The translations under genes and the position numbers were made by a program. A stretch of DNA of 64,000 nucleotides from Pseudonocardia alni (lineage in GTDB: Bacteria; Actinomycetota; Actinomycetes; Mycobacteriales; Pseudonocardiaceae), in the NCBI RefSeq assembly GCF_002813375.1, contig NZ_PHUJ01000003.1, positions 124,001 to 188,000 of the forward strand, in the 5' to 3' direction. Positions 17,181-25,304 of this stretch are shown in pieces. The notes beneath the pieces are model-generated. The model made no database searches. It had not been told where the DNA came from and saw only the letters and a program-made list of their open reading frames with translations. Numbering within the stretch: the first letter of the stretch is position 1; every line of letters begins with the position of its first letter.

Positions 17181-18191
17181 TTACAGGGAGCGGGCCTGCT
17201 CGCGCAGGTGACGGTGGACGCCGCCGTAGGCCGCGGCGGCCGGGAGCAGCGCCTTCGCGATCTTGGTGACGGCGCTGTAGTTGGTGTCGACGACGTTGGC
17301 CAGCGGCGACTCCGCGGCCTGGGTGAGCAGCTGGTAGGCGTCAAGCCGGTCCAGCCCGTACAGCTCGCCCAGCCAGGCGATCATCCCGACCTGGCTGGCC
17401 CGCCACGCGTCCTCCAGCGGACGGGAGGACCCGACGACGGCGTAGTGGGTGTCGGTCTCGATCCGCGGCCACGCCGGGACCGGGGCGTTCTTGATCAGCT
17501 CGACGATCAGCACGACGTCCATCGCGCCCTCGACGGCCGTGCCGCAGCTCTCGCCCTCGCCCTGGCGGTAGTGGCCGTCGCCGACCGAGAACAGCGCACC
17601 GGGAACGTTGACCTGCAGGTAGCAGGTCGCCCCGGCGCGCATCTCCGGGGTGTCCATGTTCCCGCCGAACACGTCGGGCACCAGCGAGCTGCGCACCTCC
17701 CGCCCGGGCGGGGCGACGCCGACGGTGCCGAGCATCGGGTTGCACGGCAGCTCCAGGCGCAGGTCCGCGCTCGTCGCCTCGAACAGCACCGTCCCCGCGG
17801 CCCGGTCGAGCTGGTAGATCCAGGTCCGCTCGGGGAGCGGCTCGTGCAGCAGCGCGGTGCGGTCGGTCGTCGACAGCGCCCCGAACAGCGGGATCAGGGT
17901 GGAGGCACCCCAGTCCCGGGCCGGGGTCAGCTCCACGAGGTGGACGGCCAGGGTGTCGCCCGGCTCGGCGCCCTCGACGTGGAACGGCCCGGTCTGCGGG
18001 TTCACCTCGCTCATGTCGAGCACCGCGCTCGGACGGTCCGAGGTGGACGTGAGCCGCCCGGAGAACGCGTCCTCGGTCCACAGCCGCAGGCAGGTCCCGG
18101 GCGCGACCCGGCGCACCGGGGGCACGCCACCGAAGGTCCAGGCGAACTCGTGCCGTTCCGGCCGGTATTCCACGACGTGCATGGATCGCAT
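17181..18191 (-). CDS. Acetamidase/formamidase family protein
   Basis: A 336-residue hydrolase of the FmdA/AmdA family, which hydrolyses short amides to ammonia and a carboxylate. Family blocks seen are LDMSEVNPQTGPFHVEGAEP, LPCNPMLGTVGVAPPG, FGGNMDTPEMRAGATCYLQV and GDGHYRQGEGESCGTAVEGA. ATG at 18191 (GGAGG about 9 nt upstream) and ATG at 18182 are both possible. The following SDR is probably co-transcribed. The precise amide is unknown. Confidence 0.87.
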   Translation of the reverse strand: MRSMHVVEYRPERHEFAWTFGGVPPVRRVAPGTCLRLWTEDAFSGRLTSTSDRPSAVLDMSEVNPQTGPFHVEGAEPGDTLAVHLVELTPARDWGASTLIPLFGALSTTDRTALLHEPLPERTWIYQLDRAAGTVLFEATSADLRLELPCNPMLGTVGVAPPGREVRSSLVPDVFGGNMDTPEMRAGATCYLQVNVPGALFSVGDGHYRQGEGESCGTAVEGAMDVVLIVELIKNAPVPAWPRIETDTHYAVVGSSRPLEDAWRASQVGMIAWLGELYGLDRLDAYQLLTQAAESPLANVVDTNYSAVTKIAKALLPAAAAYGGVHRHLREQARSL

Positions 18192-18240
18192 CCTGGCCCC
18201 CTCCGCGCGTCGCGGGCAACGGTTTCCCGCCGCACCGAGA

Positions 18241-18268
18241 CCACCCGGTCGTCGAACTCCCCGGGTGG
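18241..18268. promoter_or_regulatory. Inverted repeat between the amidase and yciO promoters
   Basis: CCACCCGG and CCGGGTGG form perfect 8-bp arms around a 12-nt spacer, in the 102-bp gap between divergent genes. It ends 13 bp before the TACGTT -10 of yciO, overlapping the -35 position, so it could be an operator for either gene. Confidence 0.35.
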
Positions 18269-18293
18269 GCCGCCGAGCCGGTACGTTGCCGCG

Positions 18294-18914
18294 ATGGCCC
18301 GGTACTTCGACGTGCACCCGCAGAACCCGCAGCCGCGCAGCATCGGACAGGTCGTGGACCTCGTGCGCTCCGGCGGCCTGATCGCCTACCCGACCGACTC
18401 GTGCTTCGCGCTGGGCTGCTCGCTGGGCAACCGCGACGGCCTGGAGCGGATCCGGCAGATCCGCAAGCTCGACGACCGGCACCACTTCACCCTCGTGTGC
18501 GCGGAGTTCGCGCAGCTCGGGCAGTTCGTGCAGATCTCCAACTCCGTGTTCCGCGCGGTGAAGGCGTCCACCCCGGGCAGCTACACCTTCATCCTCCCGG
18601 CCACCAAGGAGGTGCCCAAGCAGCTGCTGCACCCGAAGAAGAAGACCGTCGGCGTGCGCATCCCCGACCACGCCACCACCCAGGCGCTGCTCGCCGAGCT
18701 GGGGGAGCCGCTGCTGTCCTCGACACTGCTGCTGCCCGGCCACGACGAGCCGATGACGCAGGGCTGGGAGATCAAGGAGGAGCTGGAGAACCAGGTCGAC
18801 GCGGTCATCGACTCCGGGGACTGCGGCACCGAGCCGACCACCGTCGTCGACCTGTCCGGCGACGAGCCGGAGATCGTGCGGCACGGCGCGGGGGACCCGT
18901 CGCGGTTCGAGTGA
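18294..18914 (+). CDS. yciO: YciO-type Sua5/YrdC domain protein (L-threonylcarbamoyladenylate synthase family)
   Basis: A 206-residue protein, the same length as E. coli YciO, and recalling it closely throughout (YFDVHPQNPQPRSIGQVVDL, IAYPTDSCFALGC, TPGSYTFILPATKEVP, GEPLLSSTLLLPG, DCGTEPTTVVDLS). The YrdC fold makes threonylcarbamoyl-AMP for tRNA t6A; YciO members are shorter than Sua5 and their in vivo role is less certain. The ATG follows TACGTT (18282-18287) by 6 nt, indicating a leaderless mRNA. Confidence 0.9.
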   Translation: MARYFDVHPQNPQPRSIGQVVDLVRSGGLIAYPTDSCFALGCSLGNRDGLERIRQIRKLDDRHHFTLVCAEFAQLGQFVQISNSVFRAVKASTPGSYTFILPATKEVPKQLLHPKKKTVGVRIPDHATTQALLAELGEPLLSSTLLLPGHDEPMTQGWEIKEELENQVDAVIDSGDCGTEPTTVVDLSGDEPEIVRHGAGDPSRFE

Positions 18915-19099
18915 GGACCCCTCCGGCGCGGCCGCCCGGCCGCCCGTCGTGCCCGTCCGGGTGCCCCCGGTGACCCGCCTGCGGGGGTCGCGCCGCCCGC
19001 CCGTCCACGATCCACCGCCCACCGCATCAGAGCGAGCGCTGGGCGGACCGACGAGTAGGCTTCGCAACCGTCCCGCCCGCTACCCGAGCGGGTACTGAC

Positions 19100-20899
19100 G
19101 TGGCGTCCGATCCCGGGCGCCGTCCGAACGGTTCGGAGGACGATCGCGTGGCGCGAGACGACCCGCCGCCCCACCCGTCCGGCCCGGCGGGTGCCTCGGC
19201 CGGGGACGCGGTGCTGGCCGCGATCGCGCACCGGTTGCGGGCCCGTTCGGAGCGCCAGCAGCTGCTGACCGAACGGCTGCGTGCCGGTGAGCTGCGCCCG
19301 GGTGCGCTGGCCGACCTCGCCGAGCTGGCCGCGGCCGCCCGTCGGGGGGCCCGCGACGGCGACCACATCCTCGTTCTCGCCGGTGCCCCCCGCGGGCCCC
19401 GGCTCGCGGCCCCGTCGACCCCGCTCGGTCAGGCGCTCAACACCGTCGTCTCCGCGAGTGAGGCGGCCTCGCGCACGATCGTCCCGCCGACCCCGAGCGT
19501 CTCGGTCGACGCCACCGCCGAGCCCGTCCTGGGCCAGATCCTGGCCGAGCTGCTCGCCCACGCCGCGAGCGCCACCCCGGCCGGGGAGCGCATCGAGCTG
19601 CTGACCCGCTGGGGTCCCGACGGCGGGATCGTCGTCGAGCTGCAGGGCACCCAGTCCCCGCGCCACCGCACCCCGGTCGAGGAGTTGGACCGCGCGCTGG
19701 GCTCGGCGACGCCCGGTGGCCCGGTCGCCCCGCAGGAGATCGGCCTGCACGTGGCCGCGCGGCTGGCCCGCGCCATCGGCGCCCGGCTCGGCGTCCGCGC
19801 CCCCGCCGGGAACTCCGCGATCGCCCCGATCGCCGTGCTCCACCTGCCGTCCTCGGTCCTCGGCGGTGGCCGCTCCGAGTCCGCCGCGCCCGCCGCGGAG
19901 CCGCAGCCGGCCGAGTCCGTCGAGCAGGCCGGGACCGGGACGACGGCGTCGCTGCGCCGCCCGGCACCCGATCCCGCCCCGGCCGCGGCGGCGGACGTGC
20001 CGTGGCCGCCCCGGGAGAACCCGGCGGCGGAGCCCGAGCGCAGCTGGCCGCCGGTCGCCCCCGAACGGGTCGAGCCCGCGGCCTCCGCCGGGCTGCCCCG
20101 CCGTGCCCCCCGCCCGGCCGGCGGGATCGCGGCCGCGGCCCCCTTCGCCGGCTCCGGTGCCCCGGCTGCCCGTCCGCAGGCTCCCGGCCCGGCCGGTCCC
20201 GGACCGAACGGGTCTGGGCCCGGTACGCCCGGCCCGGGCCCGCGCCCGCCGTACGGGCCGCCGTCACCGGCCACGGGCCCGGCGCGCAACGGCGCCCCGC
20301 CACCGCCGCCCGTGCCGGAGGACCCCCCGGCCACCGAGGCACTGCCCGTCACCGGCGCGGCGGGGGCGACCCCGCCGGTGGAGCTGTTCGGACCGTTCGA
20401 CTCGGAGGTGCCGGTGCCCGTGGACGACGCGGACGACACGCCGATCTTCGCGGCGGTCGCCTCGGCCTGGTTCCGTGAGCCGGGATCGACCGAGACGACG
20501 GCGCTCCCGGTCACGCAGAACGACAACTGGCGCACCGCGGGCGACGCCGAGTTCGACGCCGCCCGGATCCGGGCCGACCGGGTCGTCGACCTGCCGACCA
20601 CCGCGCAGGGCCTGCCGCAGCGGCTGCCCGGGCAGGCGATGGTGCCGCCGTCGTGGCGGGACACCCCGAACGGCCTCGCGCCGACCGGGTCGCGGGAGCG
20701 CCAGCCCGACCGGGTGCGCAACCGGCTGGCCAGCTACCAGCGGGGTCTGCGCGAGGGCCGCCACCGCGCCGCGGAGGACCACGGCCCGCACGGACCGGTC
20801 GGTGGTGCGCTGAACGGCGCCGTCAACGGCGCGGCGGTGCCCGGCGGGCACCGCAACGGCCACCACCTCGACGACGGCGACGACCGCAGCGTCGGCTGA
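19100..20899 (+). CDS. Orphan conservon CvnA-like histidine-kinase-related protein
   Basis: A 599-residue protein lacking any membrane helix or sensor domain. Residues ~35-100 resemble the dimerisation region of CvnA kinases (LADLAELAAAARRGARDGDH, ILVLAG) and residues ~150-255 the ATP-binding domain (ILAELLAHAASATPAGERIE, PQEIGLHVAARLARAIGARL). The phospho-acceptor His is not evident. A ~280-residue Pro/Ala/Gly-rich disordered segment follows. The C-terminal block GLPQRLPGQAMVPPSW ... RVRNRLASYQRGLREGRH is the typical CvnA tail. CvnB, CvnC and CvnD genes are absent, so this is a truncated, orphan conservon component. Confidence 0.7.
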   Translation: MASDPGRRPNGSEDDRVARDDPPPHPSGPAGASAGDAVLAAIAHRLRARSERQQLLTERLRAGELRPGALADLAELAAAARRGARDGDHILVLAGAPRGPRLAAPSTPLGQALNTVVSASEAASRTIVPPTPSVSVDATAEPVLGQILAELLAHAASATPAGERIELLTRWGPDGGIVVELQGTQSPRHRTPVEELDRALGSATPGGPVAPQEIGLHVAARLARAIGARLGVRAPAGNSAIAPIAVLHLPSSVLGGGRSESAAPAAEPQPAESVEQAGTGTTASLRRPAPDPAPAAAADVPWPPRENPAAEPERSWPPVAPERVEPAASAGLPRRAPRPAGGIAAAAPFAGSGAPAARPQAPGPAGPGPNGSGPGTPGPGPRPPYGPPSPATGPARNGAPPPPPVPEDPPATEALPVTGAAGATPPVELFGPFDSEVPVPVDDADDTPIFAAVASAWFREPGSTETTALPVTQNDNWRTAGDAEFDAARIRADRVVDLPTTAQGLPQRLPGQAMVPPSWRDTPNGLAPTGSRERQPDRVRNRLASYQRGLREGRHRAAEDHGPHGPVGGALNGAVNGAAVPGGHRNGHHLDDGDDRSVG

Positions 20900-21862
20900 T
20901 CACCACTCGTGCGGCGTCCCGGCGGCCCAGCCGTCCGGGTCGTCCCACGCCTGCAGGGTGCGGCCGCTGACGAAGCGCCGCCGCGCCCCGGTCACCGGGT
21001 CGTCGAACTCCAGGGCACGCGAGAGCAGCTGCAGCGGGCGGGTGAAGTCCTCCGGTGCCCGCCGGTGCAGCTCGGGGTAGACGTCGTCGCCGAGGATCGG
21101 CACGCCCAGCCCGTTCAGGTGCACCCGCAGCTGGTGGGTCCGCCCGGTGCGCGGGGTCAGCCGGTACCGGGCCAGCTCGCCCCGCAGCCCGGCGAGCTCG
21201 ACGCGGGTCTCGGCGTTCGGCTCCCCGTCCTCGGTGACGGCGGCGAACACCCCGGGGCGCTTCACGATCCGCGACACCTCGGTGCGGGGCAGCTCCAGGT
21301 CCGGGTCGAACCGGGCGAGCGCCTCGTAGGTCTTCGTGACCCGGCCGCGGGCGAACAAGGTCTGGTAGGCGCCGCGCAGCTCGGGGCGCACCACCAGCAG
21401 CAGGACCCCCGCGGTGGCGCGGTCGAGCCGGTGCGCCGGGCTGAGTGCGGGCAGCCCCAGCTCGTGGCGCAGCCGCACCAGCACGGTCTGACGGACGTGG
21501 CTGCCCCGCGGGATCGTCGCGAGCAGGTGCGGCTTGTCGACGACGACCACGTCGTCGTCGGCGTACAGCACCGGCAGCCCGAACGGCACCGGTACCTCGT
21601 CGGGCTCGTCGCGGTAGAGCCACAGCGTCGTCGACGGCGTGTACGGCGTGGCCGGGGTGACCGGGCCGGCCGCGGTCACGATCTCCCCGGCGGCCAGCCG
21701 TGCGTCGATCCGCTCCGCGACGTGCGGGAACCGGTCGACGAGGTGATCGCGCATCGTCGCCCACCCGCCGGTCGCCGGGGTGCGGACGCGGGCCGGCGCG
21801 AGGCCGTCGACCGTCGGGAGCGGGGACGCCTCCCGGGACGTGCGGCGCCGGCGGGATCTCAC
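20900..21862 (-). CDS. RluA-family RNA pseudouridine synthase
   Basis: A 320-residue pseudouridine synthase with the catalytic motif PAHRLDRATAGVLLL (Asp in HRLDR), the strand VVVDKPHLLATIPRG and the C-terminal block RTGRTHQLRVHLNGLGVPIL. It lacks an S4 domain; the N-terminal ~75 residues are variable. It likely modifies rRNA or tRNA. The GTG at 21862 lies 8 nt after TAGGCT on the minus strand (21871-21876), so it is leaderless. Its -10 overlaps that of the divergent LysE gene. It converges with the CvnA-like gene with no gap. Confidence 0.88.
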   Translation of the reverse strand: MRSRRRRTSREASPLPTVDGLAPARVRTPATGGWATMRDHLVDRFPHVAERIDARLAAGEIVTAAGPVTPATPYTPSTTLWLYRDEPDEVPVPFGLPVLYADDDVVVVDKPHLLATIPRGSHVRQTVLVRLRHELGLPALSPAHRLDRATAGVLLLVVRPELRGAYQTLFARGRVTKTYEALARFDPDLELPRTEVSRIVKRPGVFAAVTEDGEPNAETRVELAGLRGELARYRLTPRTGRTHQLRVHLNGLGVPILGDDVYPELHRRAPEDFTRPLQLLSRALEFDDPVTGARRRFVSGRTLQAWDDPDGWAAGTPHEW

Positions 21863-21870
21863 GGGGCAGC

Positions 21871-21880
21871 AGCCTACGAT
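21871..21880. promoter_or_regulatory. Overlapping divergent leaderless -10 elements
   Basis: The ten bases AGCCTACGAT hold TAGGCT on the minus strand (21871-21876) and TACGAT on the plus strand (21875-21880), sharing two bases. Each lies 8 nt from a GTG start (21862 minus, 21889 plus). Only 26 bp separate the two coding regions, so this element must drive both genes unless one is silent. Confidence 0.6.
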
Positions 21881-21888
21881 GGCCCCTC

Positions 21889-22509
21889 GTGAGCTGGACG
21901 TCCTACGGTGCCTACCTGTTGATCGTCGTCGGGCTGGTGCTGATGCCCGGCCCGGACACCTTCGTGATGCTGCGCGCCTCGCTGGTCGGCGGGCGCGCGG
22001 GCGGACTCTCGACGCTGGCCGGGGTGTTCACCGGCAACGCCCTGCAGGGCGGCGCCGCGGCGTTCGGGCTCGGTGTGCTCGTCGCGAGCTCGCACACCGC
22101 GTTCACCGTGATCCGCTGGGCCGGGGTGGTCTACCTCTGTGTGCTCGGGGTGCAGGCGCTGCGGGCCGCGCGTCGCGGCGACTACCCCGTGGTCCCCGAC
22201 GGTGGTCCGCGGGTCCCGGCGCGGCGGTCGTTCCTGGTCGGTTTCGGTTCGAACATCACCAACCCGAAGGTGCTGGTCATGTATCTGTCGGTGCTGCCGC
22301 AGTTCCTCGTGCCCGGGGTGACGACCACCGCCGACGCGCTGCTGCTGGCGCTGTCGGTGGCGGTGCTCGGCGGCGTCTACGGGGTCGGCCTGGTCCTCGC
22401 CGTGCACCGGGCGCGGGCCTTCTTCACCCGGCGCCGCGTGCGACGCGCCGGTGACGTCGTCGCCGGGGTCGCGCTGATCGGGTTCGGCGGGGCGCTGGCC
22501 GCCGCCTGA
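21889..22509 (+). CDS. LysE/RhtB family exporter
   Basis: A 206-residue membrane protein with about six hydrophobic helices and the family motif GLVLMPGPDTFVMLRASLVG near the N terminus, then GVFTGNALQGGAAAFGLGV and FGSNITNPKVLVMYLSVLPQ. These proteins export amino acids or small metabolites. I chose GTG at 21889, which is 8 nt after TACGAT (21875-21880); a longer in-frame extension overlaps the divergent gene. The substrate is unknown. Confidence 0.9.
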   Translation: MSWTSYGAYLLIVVGLVLMPGPDTFVMLRASLVGGRAGGLSTLAGVFTGNALQGGAAAFGLGVLVASSHTAFTVIRWAGVVYLCVLGVQALRAARRGDYPVVPDGGPRVPARRSFLVGFGSNITNPKVLVMYLSVLPQFLVPGVTTTADALLLALSVAVLGGVYGVGLVLAVHRARAFFTRRRVRRAGDVVAGVALIGFGGALAAA

Positions 22510-22511
22510 AC

Positions 22512-22527
22512 TGCGGGGTTGCCCGCA
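22512..22527 (+). terminator. Short hairpin after the LysE gene
   Basis: TGCGGG-GTTG-CCCGCA, a 6-bp stem with a 4-nt loop, directly after the LysE stop codon. It may end that transcript before the GntP operon. Confidence 0.4.
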
Positions 22528-22587
22528 TGGTGGGTCTGAGTTCATGATGTGGGTACGACATCGTCGTCGATGCCCAGGGGGATCATC

Positions 22588-24078
22588 GTGTCGGACACCG
22601 TCATCGTGGTGAACACGGCCGTCGCCGTGCTCGCCGTCGTCGTGTTGATCGTGAGGTTCCGGCTCAACCCGGTGATCTCCCTCGTGATCGGCGCCGTCTA
22701 CCTGGGCCTGACCGCCGGCCTGGGGGTGACGGGGACGGTCGACGCGGTCACCGGCGGGTTCGGCGACATCCTGGCCGACGTCGGGCTGCTCATCGCCTTC
22801 GGTGTCCTGACCGGCGCGATGCTGCACCACGCGGGCGCCATCGAACGGCTGGTCTCCGCGCTGCTGACGGCCTGCGGCCCGCGCGGGATGCCCTACGCCA
22901 CCGCCGTCACCGTCTCCACCGCACTCCAGTCGATCTTCGTCGACGTGTTGCTGGTCATCTCCGCACCGCTGGCCCGTCGGATCGCTCCGCGCATCGGGGA
23001 CAAGGGGCTGCCGCGGATGGCGACCGCGCTCGCGATCGGCCTGGAGTGCGGGATCGTGTTCATGGTCCCCGGTGTCGGCGCGGTCGCACTCGCCGGTGTG
23101 CTCGGGGTGCCGCTGGGCCAGATGCTGATCCTGGGCCTGGTCGTCGTGGTGCCGACCGTGCTCATCGCGACCGGGATCATGTCCGTGCTGCTGCGCCGCG
23201 GCTGGTGGGACCCGGCCCGCGACGAGCAGGAGCCGGTCGCCGCGGGCGTGCCCGCCGGTGCGGAGGCCCACTCGCCGGACACCGACGCACCCGAGGCCGG
23301 GAGCGCCGGGGGACGGCCCACCGGTACCGGTTCCCCGGACGGCGGGGGCACGCACGGGGGAGACGGAGCCGGGCCCGGCGGGGGCGCGGTCCCGGCCGCC
23401 GTCGGCACCGCGGTGTCCGGCACCGCGCGTCGCGAGCTGCCGCTGGCCCTGCTGTTCGGGCCGCTGCTGGTGGGCCTGCTGCTCATCGCCGCGGGCGCCG
23501 TCCTCGACGCGGCCGGGATCACCCATCCCGTCATCGCGTTCCTGGGCGAGCCGGTGATCGCGCTGCTGCTCGCGCTGATCGGGACCACCGCCGTCATCGG
23601 GGTCGCCCACGGGCGCGGCATGGTCGAGTCCGCGGTCTCCGACGGGTTCCGTGAGAGCGGGCAGATCCTGATCCTCACCGGCGTCGGCGGTTCGCTCGCC
23701 ACCACGATCTCCGACGCCGGGCTGGGCGAGATCCTCGGCAGCTTCTTCTCCGCCGGCACCGCTGCCCCGCTGCTGATGGTGTGGCTGATCGCCGCCGTAC
23801 TGCACGTCGCGATCGGGTCGGTGACGATCTCGGCGATCACCGCGGCCGGGGTGCTCGCCCCGGTCGCCCCGGTGATCGGCCTGGCCCCGGTACTGATCGC
23901 GCTGGCCGCCGGTGCCGGGGCGCTGTTCGCCGTCCACGTCACCTCGAACACGTTCTGGCTGCTGCAGTCGCTGCTCGGACAGTCCGTGCGCGGGACGCTC
24001 AAGACCTGCTCGGTCGGGGTCTCCATCGCCTCCGTCGTCGCGATCCTGGTGATCCTGCCGCTGTCGCTCGTCGTCTAA
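22588..24078 (+). CDS. GntP-family organic acid permease
   Basis: A 496-residue transporter with about 12 membrane helices. GntP-family blocks include FRLNPVISLVIGAVYLGL, GGFGDILADVGLLIAFGVLT and SIFVDVLLVISAPLARR. A hydrophilic ~70-residue Gly/Pro-rich cytoplasmic loop (about residues 210-280) splits the two halves. GTG at 22588 is preceded by AGGGGG at 6 nt; an ATG at 22570 is the alternative. The family carries gluconate and other hydroxy acids. The next genes encode CoA activation and cleavage of a hydroxy-acyl-CoA, which points to a hydroxy-dicarboxylate as cargo. Confidence 0.83.
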   Translation: MSDTVIVVNTAVAVLAVVVLIVRFRLNPVISLVIGAVYLGLTAGLGVTGTVDAVTGGFGDILADVGLLIAFGVLTGAMLHHAGAIERLVSALLTACGPRGMPYATAVTVSTALQSIFVDVLLVISAPLARRIAPRIGDKGLPRMATALAIGLECGIVFMVPGVGAVALAGVLGVPLGQMLILGLVVVVPTVLIATGIMSVLLRRGWWDPARDEQEPVAAGVPAGAEAHSPDTDAPEAGSAGGRPTGTGSPDGGGTHGGDGAGPGGGAVPAAVGTAVSGTARRELPLALLFGPLLVGLLLIAAGAVLDAAGITHPVIAFLGEPVIALLLALIGTTAVIGVAHGRGMVESAVSDGFRESGQILILTGVGGSLATTISDAGLGEILGSFFSAGTAAPLLMVWLIAAVLHVAIGSVTISAITAAGVLAPVAPVIGLAPVLIALAAGAGALFAVHVTSNTFWLLQSLLGQSVRGTLKTCSVGVSIASVVAILVILPLSLVV

Positions 24079-24086
24079 GGAGAGTC

Positions 24087-25304
24087 GTGTCGCAACTTCC
24101 GCTGTCCGGGGTCCGGGTGCTCGAGCTCGGCAACTACATCGCCGCTCCCACCGCGGGACGCCTGCTCGCCGACTTCGGCGCCGAGGTGATCAAGGTCGAG
24201 CGCCCCGGTACCGGCGACGAGATCCGCAACTGGCGGCTCTACGCCGGGGACACCTCGATGCTGTACCGGACGCTGAACCGCAACAAGCGCTCCATCACCC
24301 TTGACATGCGCTCGGCCGCGGGGAAGCAGGCGGTGCTGGACCTGGCCGCCCGCTCCGACGTGGTGCTGGAGAACTTCCGGCCCGGCACGCTGGAGAAGTG
24401 GGGGCTGGGCCCGGCCGAGCTCGACGCCGTCAACCCCGACGTCGTGCTCGTGCGGATCTCGGCGTTCGGGCAGACCGGGCCGCTGTCGTCGCGGCCGGGG
24501 TTCGCCGCCGTCGCCGAGGCGATGGGCGGGCTGCGCGCGCTCGTCGGGGAGGCCGACCGGCCGCCGTCGCGGACCGGGGTGTCGATCGGGGACTCGATCG
24601 CCGGGCTCTACGGCGCGTTCTCCGCGATGATGGGTCTCTACCAGCGCGAGAGCCGCACGGACCGGCCCGCGCTGGACCGGCGCTGCATGGACGTCGCGCT
24701 CAACGAGGCCGTGTTCTCCATGATGGAGTCCCTCGTCCCCGACCACCTCGCCTACGGCGTCGAGCGGCGCCGCGTCGGCGGGCGGATGGAGGGCATCGCC
24801 CCGTCCAACGCCTACGTCTGCGCGGACGGGGGCAGCGTCGTCATCGCCGGCAACGGCGACTCCATCTACGGCCGGTTCATGACCGTCATCGGCCGCGCGG
24901 ACCTGGGCGGCGACCCCGAGCTGGCCTCCAACGCGGGCCGCTGGGCGCGCCGCGACGAGCTCGACGGCGCCATCGAGACCTGGACCCGCTCGCTGCCCCG
25001 CGACGAGGTCCTCGCGAAGCTGGAGGAGGCCGGCGTCCCGGCCGGGCCGATCCACTCCGCCGCCGACATCGTCGCCGACGAGCAGTTCCGGGCCCGCGAC
25101 ATGGTCCAGTACTTCGACGTCGACACCGGCGGCGCCGAACCCGCACGGGTCGGGTTCCCCGGCATCGTGCCGGTGCTCGACGGCCGGTCGGTCCCGGTCC
25201 GCTCCGTCGGGCCGGACCTGGGCGCCGACACCGCCGCCGTACTCGGCGGGCTGCTCGGGTACACCCCGGACACGATCCGGGCCGCATCGGGGGAGGACGC
25301 ATGA
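24087..25304 (+). CDS. CaiB/BaiF family CoA-transferase
   Basis: A 405-residue family III CoA-transferase. The N terminus has LSGVRVLELGNYIAAPTAGR and FGAEVIKVERPGTGDEIRNW. The catalytic Asp is D169 in GVSIGDSIAGLYGAFSA, the same number as in formyl-CoA transferase. AAGGAG overlapping the permease stop precedes the GTG. It should move CoA from a donor such as succinyl-CoA to the acid imported by the permease. Its stop overlaps the HMG-CoA-lyase start (ATGA). By context it may be a succinyl-CoA:hydroxymethylglutarate CoA-transferase; this is inference. Confidence 0.9.
   Translation: MSQLPLSGVRVLELGNYIAAPTAGRLLADFGAEVIKVERPGTGDEIRNWRLYAGDTSMLYRTLNRNKRSITLDMRSAAGKQAVLDLAARSDVVLENFRPGTLEKWGLGPAELDAVNPDVVLVRISAFGQTGPLSSRPGFAAVAEAMGGLRALVGEADRPPSRTGVSIGDSIAGLYGAFSAMMGLYQRESRTDRPALDRRCMDVALNEAVFSMMESLVPDHLAYGVERRRVGGRMEGIAPSNAYVCADGGSVVIAGNGDSIYGRFMTVIGRADLGGDPELASNAGRWARRDELDGAIETWTRSLPRDEVLAKLEEAGVPAGPIHSAADIVADEQFRARDMVQYFDVDTGGAEPARVGFPGIVPVLDGRSVPVRSVGPDLGADTAAVLGGLLGYTPDTIRAASGEDA

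Noticed and set aside
17181..19067. A 628-codon minus-strand frame that would fuse upstream sequence to the amidase
   Set aside because: The first ~290 codons are antisense to yciO and low-complexity; the amidase begins at ATG 18191 with a ribosome site.
22235..22262. GGTTCGAAC-type sequence resembling a tRNA T-arm
   Set aside because: It is inside the LysE coding region, with no acceptor stem or anticodon arm around it.
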